This document shows, piece by piece, positions 39,460 to 50,719 of a stretch of 64,000 nucleotides of DNA. Positions within the stretch are counted from its first letter, which is position 1. Every line of letters begins with the position of its first letter. The DNA is from Alnus glutinosa (lineage: Eukaryota > Streptophyta > Magnoliopsida > Fagales > Betulaceae). Position numbers and translations under genes: made by a program. The notes under the pieces are model-generated. The model ran no database searches and had not been told where the DNA came from. It saw nothing but the letters and a program-made list of their open reading frames with translations. Where the stretch lies: the NCBI RefSeq assembly GCF_958979055.1, contig NC_084891.1:29446001-29510000 (forward strand), given 5' to 3'.

Positions 39460-39640
39460 AAAGAACGGTGGAAGAAATATACACAGTTTAGAAGCCACTT
39501 GTGTTCTCGTTGAAGTATTCCGAAGAAGTAATTACGTACGAAGAAAGACTTGTTGGGTGCCCAGAGAAAAAACGAAGACCGTTTGGGTCAAAACGGTGAG
39601 TCTTTCTTTTTTATTTGTCTTTAGTTATAGATTTGATGCC
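39460..39640 (-). promoter_or_regulatory. Second orphan NLR promoter block
   Basis: As at 29370-29585: AAGAACGGTGGAAGAAATAT, TTAGAAGCCAC, GGTGCCCAGAGAAAAAACG and a W-box complement GGTCAA at 39586-39591. Directed leftward, with no NLR coding sequence behind it. Confidence 0.6.
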
Positions 39641-39743
39641 AACAACAAAATCGCATATATGCACTAATTTGTGCAATTGATGATGAATATCATATGGATG
39701 GACAAATCTGTTTCAAAACAGATCTCTTTTGTCGTGGAATTAA

Positions 39744-40271
39744 TGTAACACTCCGGTCTCATATTGTGAAGAGATGAATAGTTCACATAGAGTGAGTAGT
39801 TTATATAGATATTCATGAGTGTTAAGTCCCACATTGCCTAGTTATTAGGTGAAACTGAGCTTTATAATGAATTCTAAGGAATCTTCAAATTGACTAGTCC
39901 TTTTGGGGTGATTGCGCAGATGTGGCTAGTGCTTTTTCTTGGGTCGTTACAAATGGTATCAGAGCCATTGCCCAGCCTGAGATGGTGGAAGCGTGTACAA
40001 GCCCAATGAAGGACGCCAATGGGGACGCTGGGTTCAAAGAGGGGGTGATTGTGACGTCCCACATCGCTTGGGAATGAGGATATGCTTATATATATAAATG
40101 CATCATTTATGATACAACGCGTTTTAAAACCGTGATGGTCATGAACCTATCAGAACTCCGCAGTTAAGCGTGCTTCTGCAAGAGCAATCCCAGGATGGGT
40201 GACCTCGTGGGAAGTTCTGTTTGGAGAGCCAAAAGCAGACAATATTGTGTCATTGGGAGTGGATCGTTACA
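39744..40271 (+). mobile_element. Chimeric TRIM retrotransposon
   Basis: The 5' LTR (39744-39951, starts TGTAACACTCCGG, ends GTTACA) lacks 5S sequence. It is followed by a tRNA-Met primer site TGGTATCAGAGCC (39954-39966), a short non-coding core and a polypurine tract (AAAGAGGGGGTGAT). The 3' LTR (40050-40271) is instead Cassandra-like, with a 5S rRNA-like segment at about 40138-40226. The flanks do not match as a 5-bp duplication. It splits the copied NLR 3' flank. Confidence 0.75.
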
Positions 40272-40771
40272 ATTTGACCTGTTATTAACGTCCGCTTATT
40301 GTGTCGGGTCTCAATAAACAAAAATATTTAAAGATAATAAATAGAGATTTAGATGGTTTGATGTGAGATATTTTGAAAAGTTGTTAGTTAAACTTTAAAA
40401 AAAATAATAATAAATAAATTAAAAAAATAAAAATTCTATTTAAATTTTAGCCAAATATATAATAGCTAGGTCACATGTTTTAAAAATGTCCACGCCATCG
40501 CCAAATGCAAATCAAGATGCTAATTACAGATATCTATTAGAAACAGTAACATTACATTTAAACAGTCTGGTGGTGGAATATATGCCTCCAATAACGAAGA
40601 TACAAGTACAAATTATTACAAGCAACAAACATAAAATTATTCCATGAAAACAAAAAAAGACAACAATTGATCAAACATCAAACAAAGACCATGCAACGGA
40701 CTACTTCGTAACATGTAGGTAACAGAAATAGAAAGGAACACCATCTCTGCTTCCGTCGAATTACTCTGCAG
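40272..40771. other. 3' flank of the truncated NLR copy
   Basis: Matches 29700-30153 and 55900-56180. No separate gene. Confidence 0.6.
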
Positions 40772-41345
40772 TCATGTGGCAGTTTGTTCATGAAGGTCAG
40801 CAGTTAGAGGAGGATAGATCAGTAGATTGAACCCAAACTTCACTTGTAATTCCTGAAGCATCTTTGTTGATTCTGAGCTGCTCCATAATACCTCCACTTC
40901 TCGGACAGCGGTCATATTCAATCGATTCGAAGGGAGCATGGTCAACTCATTGCATTGTTTGATAACCAAATGCTTGAGGCATGGCATTGCGCCTCTCCTC
41001 TGTTTCCATTTTTTAATTTTCAAATTTTCTAATTTAAGGACCTGTAGTTGAGGAAACGAACCTGCAGAGACGTGGGGCTTACTAGAAAGCAAACAACTCT
41101 GTAGTTTCAATATCTACAGATTGGCAAGTTCCCCCAACACTTTTATGTCTCTACGGACTTTTAAGTGCACAATTCGTAGGGTTATCTTCGTTATTGTCAA
41201 TGGAAGTGACAATGGAAGACAACGATAGTATGAGCAATTTATAATCTTCAATGTTCGAAGATGATGTAAATGATGGAGGCTTTTTAAAGCATCTACTACT
41301 TGGGTGTTGCTCTCGTCAAACGCAAACCACAATCTTAATTTACTT
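40772..41345 (-). pseudogene. Truncated subtype-B NLR (LRR end only)
   Basis: It encodes about the last 185 residues of an NLR2/NLR4-like protein, from WFAFDESNTQVVDALKSLHH to the shared C-terminus ADLHEQTAT. Homology to NLR2 stops abruptly near 41345, so the coiled coil, NB-ARC and most LRRs are missing. A TAG at 41114-41116 replaces the CAG of the intact genes. No function as a receptor is expected. Confidence 0.92.
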
Positions 41346-42084
41346 TATTTTTTGTGTGCTAAGAGCACTTACAGTAACTTCCATTGTAACCTCTTCTTTT
41401 TCCTAAATATAAGAGAAATTTCAAAAAAATCACAAAAATCATCCAAGGAGATCCTGGTCTGTGGTGATGTGGTCATGTTTCTTCCAATAATATGCATGAC
41501 TATATACAATCAACATATTTTGAAATCACTATTTTTTTTAAATTGCAAAACCGAACAGACATTGTATATCACAAACAACATTTTTTGCAGTTTTGATTAT
41601 CGCACTCAAATGTCACATAAAATTTGTCCTCCTGTTTTATTCCCTTATGGTTGATTTGAAATTGGCGTTTGAAAGTTTCAAGTTGTGCTTATGGGCTGCT
41701 TGCTGCGCTTACGTGCCCAAGAGTTCCCTACTTCCCTTTGTGATTTTTGATCAATTGCACCACTCATCTTTGTCTAAGAATGGTTTAAGCCCACTTGACC
41801 TGTGCCTTTATTCGGGCCGATTTTTATCAAGTCGAGCCCAAGCATGATTATAGGCAACTTTGTTCGTTTACCCCCTCGTCATCCTGAAATGGATTGGTTA
41901 TCCAAACACTTTGGACGTTGGAGTATCCATCGTATATGAAAGGAAGTGATATCGAAACACTATGCATTTGGAGATGGCGGTCAAGCTTTCTTGGCCTACG
42001 TACGTCCTCTATGTATCTGGGACGAACCAAAGCCTCCCACCAATAGTAATCGGTGCGATGACGTTCAGAGGGAAGGATTCATGC
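41346..42084 (+). pseudogene. Unassigned sequence and gypsy pol relic
   Basis: About 41870-42080 encodes MDWLSKHFGRWSIH, resembling the gypsy protease-RT linker, then FLAYVRPLC after a stop; similar to the relic at 16941-17620. 41346-41870 shows nothing recognisable. Confidence 0.35.
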
Positions 42085-42215
42085 AGTACTATTACATAAT
42101 TAATACATAACTCCAAGATATATTGAGGTGGAACCTACACATATGAGTCTCTCCAAATATATCTTGAGGTTGTGTACTAATTGTGCACTAATTGTATTTT
42201 TAACATTTTCCTTAA
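42085..42215. mobile_element. MITE, AATATAT foldback family
   Basis: Arms CTCCAAGATATATTGAGG and CAAATATATCTTGAGG, the second inverted. Same family as at 33180-33305. Confidence 0.5.
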
Positions 42216-42944
42216 TTGGAGCCAGAAGTCAGTATTGGGGCAATTTTCAATGTTTCATGCCATGTGCTTCACTATATTAAATGTCAAGTGTCCTTTAAGA
42301 TGTGAAAGACACATGTTTTCTTTAATAAATTATTTTTAAAAAATAATAACAAAAGGTTTTAAAAAAATAAAATAAAATGAAAAGCCGAGGCAATCATTTA
42401 TTTTTATTTTTATTTTTATTGTTTTTAATTTTTAATTTTATTTTTTAAAACAATTGATTTATTTTTTGTTTTTAATTTTGTCTCTTTTAATAGTATATAT
42501 ATATATTAGCTTCTTTTTTTAGTTTTTAGTTTTTTTTTTTTTCGAATTTATAAAGATATTTTTGTCTTGTCTTTTTTTTTTTTTTTTTTTTGCCATGAGG
42601 GAGACATTGACAATTGAGTGGTAGTTTGAGAAGGAGTATGTATAATTTTCCTTAAAATATCTCTCTCATATCTCTTCTTTCATCTTTTTGCCTTTCATTT
42701 GGAATTGTATTGAGATTTTGTGAAAAATGTAAGGGTTGATAGATAACAAAATAATGTAAAGAAATAATATTTTAATGATATATAGAAAGATAATGAAAGT
42801 TATTGTGAAGTGTATTTAGATAGGAAAACAAAAAGTAATTTTATTTTTTAAATTTTAAAAAAATAAAATAAAATGAAGCTGTTGTAAATGTTCTAATGCT
42901 TATAAATGAAGGTCACTAACTACGAGCACGCTCACCCAAAAAAA
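42216..42944. other. AT-rich intergenic
   Basis: No gene seen. 42590-42655 is a MITE end of the 10200-10715 family (complement of ACTACCACTCAATTGTCAAT). Confidence 0.45.
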
Positions 42945-43690
42945 ATCCGGATAAGGTATCGCAATTTTCCACCCCAAATCTTGCTTCTTCTTTTTATTTT
43001 TTTGAACAAATACAAACGAAAGGAAGGGGTTATATAGGAGATCATTTCCACTATTGATCCTAACAGAAGATTAAACAGGAAAGGCAGGAGCGGAGCTAGG
43101 GTTTAGGATTTGGGGGGGTCAAATTGAAAAACAATAATTTGGGGGGTCAAAACTATAAAAATAAAAAAATTTAGGGGTAAAATTTTAAATTTTTTTTTTT
43201 TTTTTTGGGAAAACCCCTTGCCATGGGGGGCCTTGGGGGGAGCCCCCAAGGCTAGGGATAGCTCCGCCCATGAGGAAAGGTGTTAGAAACGCTTCCAAAC
43301 ACAAAATTGATAGCAACATACTCGGTGAGATGGTGCGCAAAGTATGAATTATGAAAAACTTTTGTAGCATTCCAAGACTGAATATCAAAGATGATTGGAG
43401 CAAGGGTCCATTAGGGAAAGAGGAAGACCTGGTTGATAGCGAAGTACAACCATAAGAGAGAGCAAGATCCACACCCAAGAGTGCAGCCATTGCTATTTGC
43501 TTCCCCTTTGTTCACATCAGAGGAGGACAACTTCTTCGTATAAGCCAAAAGAATATCGCCCCAAATCGGCAAATCCTGGGTTTAGGAGATCTTTCATCAT
43601 CCTAATAAACAGTGCTTTTTATACAGTGGAGCCCGCTTTTATAATTTGTGACAATTCAACGTATCATTGGCAGCAGAATATGCCCTAAGA
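42945..43690. repeat. Cluster repeat R, copy 2, with MITE insert
   Basis: Starts ATCCGGATAAGGTATCGCAA and resumes at about 43575 with GGAGATCTTTCATCATCC. Between them lies unrelated sequence including a small element at 43085-43271 bounded by GGAGCGGAGCTAGGG and its complement. Confidence 0.5.
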
Positions 43691-44425
43691 TCTTTGTAAA
43701 GCATTCTTAGGAGTCTCATTCAAATAATTTTGAAAAAATACATATATTTTCTTTACATTATTACTTAATTATCAATATCTCTCAAACTATCAAAAAATGT
43801 CAATGGCCCCGCTAAAACTAACAAAAAGACAAAAATGACCCTAATTTTTTTTTTTTGAATAATACAAAAATGTCTTTATAAATTCGAAAAAAAAAAAAAG
43901 TTCAAACTAAAACAAAAAAATAAAATTAAACAAACGAAAAAGAAAGATTTTTTTTTTTTAAAAAAAAAAAAAAAAGGAAAAAATAACTGGAAATTATAAA
44001 AACAATTTTTTTTTTAGTTATTTTAGTGAATCATTTTTAATGAAATTCTCCAAAATAACTTTCCAGTAGCATCACCAATTTGGTGAAAAAAATTTGGTAG
44101 TGAACAGTTCTCACTAACAATAGTAAGCATTGTTCACTTATCAAATCTATACAAAATTATTAAAACTCTCTCTTCTCAACCTTTATTTTGAAAAAGATTA
44201 TTTAAATAGAATAGTGATAGTGAATAACTAAAATGGTGAGGCTGCTGAGAATGCTTTAAAAAAGTGAATAGTTAAAATAGAGAAAAATGATTTTTAGCTA
44301 TAGGTCTGGGCCGTCTGGCTGTGGGTCTGTTGACCGACGGGTACCATACCCAACTCTTTTAAAAAAAATAAAATAAAATAAAAATGAAAACATACAAAAA
44401 TTATGAGGGTATTTTCCTCATTTCA
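43691..44425. other. AT-rich, two MITE relics
   Basis: 43745-43810 is an end of the 10200-10715 family. About 44055-44255 is a decayed copy of the 310-798 MITE (CCAGTAGCATCACCAA and GGTGAGGCTGCTGAGAATGC). Confidence 0.45.
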
Positions 44426-45102
44426 CACTACAAAAAAAAAAAAAAAAAAAAAAAAACACGTGTTTTGAGCCGTTTTCCAAATGGCTCAACATATAGCGTA
44501 TTAAAATCTCGAGTTGATCCGTTTTAAACTAAAACGACTCTAATTTGAGCCGTTTTAACCGATTTAAGCAGCTTTTTAAAACGGCTCCAATTAGTTATAG
44601 TAGTTTTGTCAAAAACGGCTCAAACCGGTTTGAGCTGCTTTGGTAAAAGCAGTTCAAACAGATTTGAGCCGTTTTGGACCAAAACGATTCTAACTAATTG
44701 GAGCCATTTGAAGAACTATAAAACGACTCTAAATAAATACAAAAAAATTATATATATATATATATATATCAAAACCCTTTTTTCAGTACACTATACATCC
44801 GAACAAAAACCCCCCTAGCCAGGAATAACACCAATAAATGGCTACAACCAAATCGCCAAAAATTGGCTTTATCTTCTAAGCAATGGGCTATTATCAGGGA
44901 CATATATCAGAAATCAGGGACAACATCTTGGGAAAGTATTCCCCATAATCATCAAAGAAAATGAATACATTATCCAACAATAAGATTTTTAACTCAAAAC
45001 TATTCTAATTCAAACATCGACCTTCTGAAAATCCAGAACACTGACAGTCATACCAAACACCAAATGGAAAAACAGGGAAACGATTCAAAACCTAAATGCT
45101 AG

Positions 45103-45258
45103 TTACAAAAAAATCTCGACTGATTTTTTTTCCTCGGGCTCTTCTTCCTTCTTTGAAGCCATCTTTGTCTTCTTCTTCGGCAACTCGGGCTTCGACTCAG
45201 CCGTGCTCTTCGTCCTTCTTGGCCGCTCGCTTGGCCGAGCTCCTGGGCTAGTCACCAT
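45103..45258 (-). CDS. Lys/Glu-rich 51-residue frame inside the CACTA element
   Basis: Open from ATG at 45258 to TAA at 45105. Composition is strongly basic then acidic, with SKPELPKKKTK and KKEEEPEEKK phrases like the tail of a nuclear or chromatin protein. GC content is higher than its surroundings. It is probably a captured 3' exon fragment, but I do not recognise the parent gene. Confidence 0.3.
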   Translation of the reverse strand: MVTSPGARPSERPRRTKSTAESKPELPKKKTKMASKKEEEPEEKKSVEIFL

Positions 45259-45333
45259 TGTTGGCGGCAACTCGAGCTTCGCTAGGTCTTGCTACTTGCC
45301 GCTTTGTTTCTTGGGCGCCACTAGAGAGACAAT

Positions 45334-45787
45334 TGTTGGGGATAAATTCCACTCAACCCGATCCAATGAGGAGATAGACATTTAACAACTACTTCAGATA
45401 AATCAGAGAATTGGGATAAGACTTATGGTCCAATCAAATAGAAAAATTATCATATCAGAAGTCTAAGAAGATATCCAATTAGAAGTTTAATAAAGGATTA
45501 AAGTCCAAATTAGAACTCTGACAGCAGTTCTAGATCAACAAGGAGCAGGAGTCCTAATCCAGGTTTGACTCCACCTCTTTACCTATAAATAGGTCTATAC
45601 CCCAGGTATAAACTAAGACTCAGTTTTTATGCACAGAGCATTATTTTCTTACAGAAGCTAATTTAGGCATCGGAGAGGACCCCCGGAAGGGTCCCTTAGT
45701 TTTTTGTTGTTTTGCAGAATTATTAAGAAGCGTGAAGAACATCAGAAGAACGTGCAGATTCACACCATACCGAAAACTGTACCAACA
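45334..45787 (+). mobile_element. Solo LTR, 454 bp, 5-bp target duplication
   Basis: Starts TGTTGGGGATAAATTCC and ends GTACCAACA, with ACAAT at 45329-45333 and 45788-45792. It contains a TATAAATAGG promoter element near 45582. The LTR at 50720-51321 is a distant relative (same ends and TATA context). It arose by LTR-LTR recombination within the CACTA element. Confidence 0.88.
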
Positions 45788-45801
45788 ACAATGAAAGAAA
45801 G

Positions 45802-45802
<1 letters not shown>

Positions 45803-45842
<40 letters not shown>
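45803..45842. repeat. (CT)n microsatellite
   Basis: Around twenty CT units just right of the solo LTR. Confidence 0.9.
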
Positions 45843-45843
<1 letters not shown>

Positions 45844-46018
45844 TGATTCCGTGTGTCTCTCAGTTGGACGCTCCCTCTCTTTCTTTTTCATCTTTTTGGG
45901 TTCAGGCGAGAAGAGGATAAAGAAGAAAGAAGAAAAAGAAAAAGAAAGAAGAGATAAAGGAGTTGCAAGTTGCGTGGGACAAGGCTAGTGAGCACCTTTT
46001 ATAAGAGGAAAAAAAAAA

Positions 46019-46049
<31 letters not shown>

Positions 46050-46384
46050 AAGAAAAAAAGTTTAAAAATTTTTGAACAAAAAGATGAGGGGGCGTGCGGG
46101 ACACGAAAATTTCCGTGTCCCGCGCGCCCCTCAAAATGACTTTTGGAAGAAAACGACTCCTAGTTGGAGTCGTTTTCGCCCAAAAGGGCTCCAACTAAAA
46201 TAATCTAAAAATAATAATTTTTTTTTTTTTAAAAAAAAAAAATTGTTTAAAAAAACAGAAAATTATAAAATAAATAAATAAATAAACAAACAAACAAAAG
46301 AAAATTAAAACCAGTTTTTTTTTATCATTATGGGGAATATTGACATTTTTTAGTAGTTTGAATGGGTTATTGGCACAATTGATA

Positions 46385-47045
46385 TTACCACGATTGATCG
46401 TGGCACGATTTATGCGATCGATTGTGGTAGGATCATGCGATCGATCATTGTATGATCTATGTGATCGATCGTGGTAGAATTTAAGTGTGATCAATCGTGA
46501 TACGATCAATGTGATCGATCGTGGTGGGATCTAAGTGTGATCAATCGTAGTACGATTAATGTAATCGATCGTGGTACGATCTATGAAATCGATTATGGTA
46601 GGATCATGTGATCGATCGTTGTACAATCTATGTGATCGATCGTGGTAGGATCTAAGTGTGATCGATCGTGGTACGATCAATGTGATCGGTCGTGGTACGA
46701 CCTATGTAATGGAACGTGGTACGATCAATGTGATCGATCGTGGTACGATCAATGTGATGAGTCATGGTACGATCAATGTGATGGATCATGGTACGATCTA
46801 TGTGATGGAACATGGTGCGATCATTGTGATGGAACGTGATACGATCAATGTGATTGATCATGGTATGATCTATGTGATCGATCGTGGTACGATCAATGTG
46901 ATAGGTTGTGGTACAATCTAGACGAAACGTAGTACGATCTATGTGATCCGTCGTGGTACGATTTATGTGATCCATCATGGTATCATAATGTGATCGATCG
47001 TGGTACGATCTATGCGATAGATCGTGGTATGATAATGTGTGATCG
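46385..47045. repeat. 24-bp minisatellite, GATCGATCGTGGTACGATC
   Basis: About 27 imperfect units near 24 bp, consensus TGTGATCGATCGTGGTACG plus ATCAA. Each is rich in palindromic GATC/CGATCG sites. Because 24 is divisible by three and the unit lacks stops in several frames, long repeated reading frames appear on both strands (HIDRTTID-like on the minus strand). These are by-products. Confidence 0.85.
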
Positions 47046-47452
47046 ATCATTTTGATCAAAACGGCTCCATTTTGAACCATTTTTGTTAAAACGGCTCAAA
47101 TTTGAACCGCTTTTACTAAAACGGCTCAAAATTATTTCGAGCCGTTTTAAAAAAGCGGCTCTAATTGGAGCCGTTTTAAGTAAAACTGCTCCAATTAGAG
47201 CCCTTTTAACCAAAACGGCTTAAATTATTTAGAGGCGATTTAAGTAAAACGGCTCTAATTAGAGTCCTTTTAACCAAAACAGCTCAAAAATTATTTAGAG
47301 CCGTTTTAAAAAAGAGGGGAAAACGGAGCAGCTTTAGTTAAAAACGGCTAAAAAATTATTTAGAGTCGTTTTAAAAAAGCGGCTCTAATTGGAGCCGTTT
47401 TGTTAAAACGATTAAAAAAAAAAGGGCTCAAAAAGTAATTTTTTTTGTAATG

Positions 47453-48058
47453 ACAAACACTTCAAAATAGAAGTGTTGCTAAAATTTAGCTAGTATAAAC
47501 CTTTTTGGAGCTCTAGTAGACACTTCAAAATAAAAGTTTTGCTAAAATTTGCTACAATAAACTTTCATATGTGAAAGTTTACTGTAACAACTTGTAGGAT
47601 AATTTTTTTACTCTCTCTCTCCGGTTCCCTTAATTTCCTCAACAACAACAAACCAAAAAAACCGAAAACTCTTCTTCCATTAAATCCGAAAAGCACACCC
47701 GGCCCCAAATCGATACCCATCAAACTAAATTGTCCCTCAACGCATCTCTGTCTTCGATCTATAGCTCTTCTCTTCAATTTCTGGTTCTATGATGGTGAGA
47801 GAGTGAGAGAGGGGAAAGAGGAGTTAGGCTGGAAAATATATCAGGGTAGGCGACGTTTGTGTGGTGACCGAGGGAGAGTGAGAGAGCGAAGAGGGAAAAA
47901 ATAATAAAGAAAAATTGAAAATTAATATTTAAATAAAGTAGAGCGTGAAATAGAAAGTATTGCCCGGAGTTTATAATGAAAAAGTAGTAGCTAAATAGAT
48001 AAAAAAAAATAGTATTTTGAGTAGCTAAACTAGCCTTCAGTACTGGAGCTAAATGCTC
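47453..48058. other. Probable decayed MITE
   Basis: GGAGCTCTAGTAGACACTTC near 47508 and CAGTACTGGAGCTAAATGCTC near 48040 may be opposing ends. No gene seen between them. Confidence 0.35.
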
Positions 48059-48061
48059 TAA

Positions 48062-48779
48062 TGCTCCGTTTGTTTCGTCGTAAAATATTTTTAACGAAAT
48101 CATTTTTTTTAGAAAAATGATTTTTCTAAAAATATTTTCAAACGTTTGGCTTGTACGAAAAAATATCAACGGCGTAAAACGAAAGCCAGCAACGTCAAGC
48201 TACCGTCACCAGATTCTAGCGAATCAAATTCTGGCTAGTTTCATAGGAATTTAGCCTAATTTGGCCGAAATTCGGTAGAGATTCCTAGATTCTAGCCAAA
48301 CTGGCCGAAATCCGGACAAAACGGCTGGAATACGGTTGTACTGGCCGGATTTAGGCCATTCTGGTCAAATTTTGGCAACTAGCCGGAATCTGGTCCGTTG
48401 GAATCCAACGACATCGCTAGATTTCGATTGAAATTTCCAGATTCCGACACAAACTGGCCGGATTTCAGCCATACTGGTCAGATTCCGGCCAGTTTGGCCG
48501 GAATCTGATCTACTGGAATCCGACCAGTGTCGTTGGATTCCGGCAATTGGATACTAAAATTCGAGAATCTTCGACGGTAGAGTCAGGTTACCAATAGACT
48601 CCAATGTCCGGCGGTGGCAAATTCCCACAGACGTGCGTGTAAGAATTAAGTGTTTAAATTCAAAAAAACGATTTACGATTTTCAAAACTGTAAATTGTTT
48701 TCCAAAAATTAATAGTCTTTTACGGTTAAACTGAAAATGATTTCCGTTGAAAACATTTTACGCCGAAACAAACGGAGCA
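48062..48779. mobile_element. PIF/Harbinger-like element with GGCCGGAAT interior
   Basis: TGCTCCGTTTGTTTCGTCG at the left and its near-complement at the right form inverted repeats of about 45 bp. TAA flanks both sides (48059-48061, 48780-48782). The interior is filled with short alternating phrases such as GGCCGGAATCTG and CAGATTCCGGCC, able to pair with one another. A truncated copy is at 28800-29280. Confidence 0.75.
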
Positions 48780-48782
48780 TAA

Positions 48783-49540
48783 GATTGCACACTTTTTTTT
48801 CCTTTATCTCCTTTTAAGTGACCTAAGATTACACCTAACTTCAAAAAAATCGATGATGAATACTTTATTCAATCTTGTATCTCTTCTATGCATACAAACA
48901 TTTTTTTGTTAATGTAAATTTTTGCACTATCGGTGCAGTGCCCTAGCTACCTGGATAAATGCGTTAATCTCAATATTTACATGTCCGTTACTACTATTCT
49001 TGTTATATATATAAACAATGCTACGAAAATTGAGAATAGGATAAATCTGCCTGTTAATCCTGTAATTGATGTGTACATGTTTTAAAAATTTCCATCGCCG
49101 ACGCCAAATACAAATCAAGATGCTTACTACTTACAGATAGCTATTACAAATTTATAAATACAAATCAAAATGATTAAAAAAAAAAAAATCTCCAAGTTGT
49201 ATTGAAAAAAACTATATATTATGTTCTTGTGTTGAGTTCGAATTGTGTCGAAACACTAATAGTGTAAAACTATATAGATCAATCATACTTAATCTCATTT
49301 ATTTAATTAAACATGTCAAATTCTTCAACTCTAACTCGTTAATTTCGTGTCGTGTCAAGAATTATCAGCCCGACGTCCAAACCGTGCATGTGGTCGAAAA
49401 AATGTCCATAATGTTCCTCAAACATTCACATAAGTTAAGTAGTCATGAAATTATGTATCCAATAATTATAATGGCATATCTAATTAAACAAAGCGTTTAA
49501 CAAACATAAGCAAAAGGTGTACATCACATCCAATAAACGC
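48783..49540. other. Intergenic with an NLR 3'-flank relic
   Basis: 49075-49145 (CAAATACAAATCAAGATGCT, ACAGATAGCTATTA) matches the sequence downstream of NLR2, NLR4 and the truncated copy, but no NLR coding remains here. Otherwise nothing recognised. Confidence 0.5.
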
Positions 49541-49555
49541 TTGCTCTTTTAACCA

Positions 49556-50038
49556 TCAACCATTTGTTAGAGTATCCCCTGCAGGTACCCATACTACTAC
49601 AAACTTCATGTATGAGGCAAGGAAAAACCTCCACCCATTAGGCATTACTTGGAACAGAGACAGCTGGAGGTAACGCTGTAGCTCCCGCGCGATGGGTTGA
49701 AGAGGGAAGAGAAGACCGGCCATAAGCATCCATTTATACAAACAGATGTCCCCGGAGCCAGGCTCCGAGAAGACGTGCTAGTCAGCCTCGTGAAAGTGAA
49801 GGCGCACGGACGACAAGACATCAAAGTTATGCCAGAGAAAGAGCTCGTCTACCACCGTGTAGTCGAAGCGCAACCCGCAGGCATACTCCATTTTTGGAGG
49901 AATATCCCCAATGACCGTGGCCTCGTTTGTAGCCGAGTTTTTCCCACCTTCAATAGCCCCACGGGCTCATCTTCGTCGCAGAAGGCGAGACCAGAGACGA
50001 GGTTATCTGGAGATGGAAGTGCTGCCAGAGGAAGACAT
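49556..50038 (-). pseudogene. Putative gypsy-type transposon protein (PF04195-like), antisense ORF
   Basis: One frame from ATG 50038 to the stop at 49556, broken by three stops. It contains YACGLRFDYTVVDELF, then KWMLMAGLLFPLQPIAREL and MPNGWRFFLASYM, the pattern of the plant family called putative gypsy-type transposon. It is antisense to the LTR at 50720-51321, as known for extra ORFs of Tat-lineage elements. The link to that LTR is inferred from position. Confidence 0.55.
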
Positions 50039-50164
50039 GTTTTCTGGTAAGTGGAGGTTGGGTTGCAGAGTGAGAGAGAAGGAGAGGAAATTTTTAAAGG
50101 CAAAAAAAGCAAAGAGTGCAAATGAAGGAGAGCTAAATTCGGAAAGTATGGGGTATTTATACTA

Positions 50165-50545
50165 AAAATCCTGGGGCACATGGCGACAATACAATGGCCA
50201 TCATTAAGTATCTCATGCAAAAATCAAAGCGTTGCACCCCGGGAAGTGCAACGGTCGAATGGTCAGGGGTCGGGCGACGCTCGAGGTACGGAGACAACTC
50301 ATCATGATGGGTTTGTTGAATTCCCTAGGACACATGGCAGTAATGCGATGGATGGCGGTAGGTAATCATTAAATGCATCAGGTAAAGAACCGGACCGTCG
50401 TACCCCGAGAAGTGTAATGGCCAAAATGTTAGGTGGGTCGAACGACATTTGAAGTATGGAGATAGCTCATCATGACCTACGGCTAAACCACCAGATACTA
50501 GACGGGTGTCCCAGCTGACGTTACGGACACAGAATCCCAAGGATT
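50165..50545. repeat. Two diverged ~155-bp tandem copies
   Basis: Copies begin GGCACATGGCGACAATAC (50174) and GGACACATGGCAGTAATGC (50328) and each ends at an ACTCATCATGA-like phrase. They lie in the presumed 3' internal region of an LTR element. Confidence 0.55.
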
Positions 50546-50719
50546 ACAGCTGGCGGGACTTCAAAGCGTTGACACGTGGGCACCACAATGGTACATTGTA
50601 CGAGAAAATGACAAATTGTTCGAAGCCCCAGGAAAAACTGAGGTCCAGGTCATAAACATGATAAAAGTCCCATTATCCAAATTTTAAGCTCGGATAAGAG
50701 AATTGAATTGGGGAATAAC

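Larger units (their letters stand above)
44426..47452. mobile_element. CACTA element, non-autonomous
   Basis: The left terminus CACTACAAAAAAA matches the right terminus, whose complement is CATTACAAAAAAA. Both subterminal regions (44455-44720, 47050-47440) are packed with AAAACGGCTC / GAGCCGTTTT motifs in both directions, typical of CACTA subterminal transposase-binding repeats. Flanks TCA and ACA agree at two of three bases. No transposase is present; the interior holds a gene fragment, a solo LTR and a minisatellite. Confidence 0.75.

Noticed and set aside
40138-40226. 5S rRNA gene
   Set aside because: The sequence is clearly 5S-like but lies inside a TG...CA LTR with the Cassandra layout, and it is diverged. 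The same holds for the two copies at 3018-3594.
45704-45988. 94-residue Ser/Leu-rich protein
   Set aside because: Its core is a (CT)n microsatellite and its start lies within a solo LTR.
46642-47080. Repetitive protein genes on both strands (142 and 65-87 residues)
   Set aside because: They are read-outs of a 24-bp minisatellite that happens to lack stops; the 8-residue period equals the DNA period.
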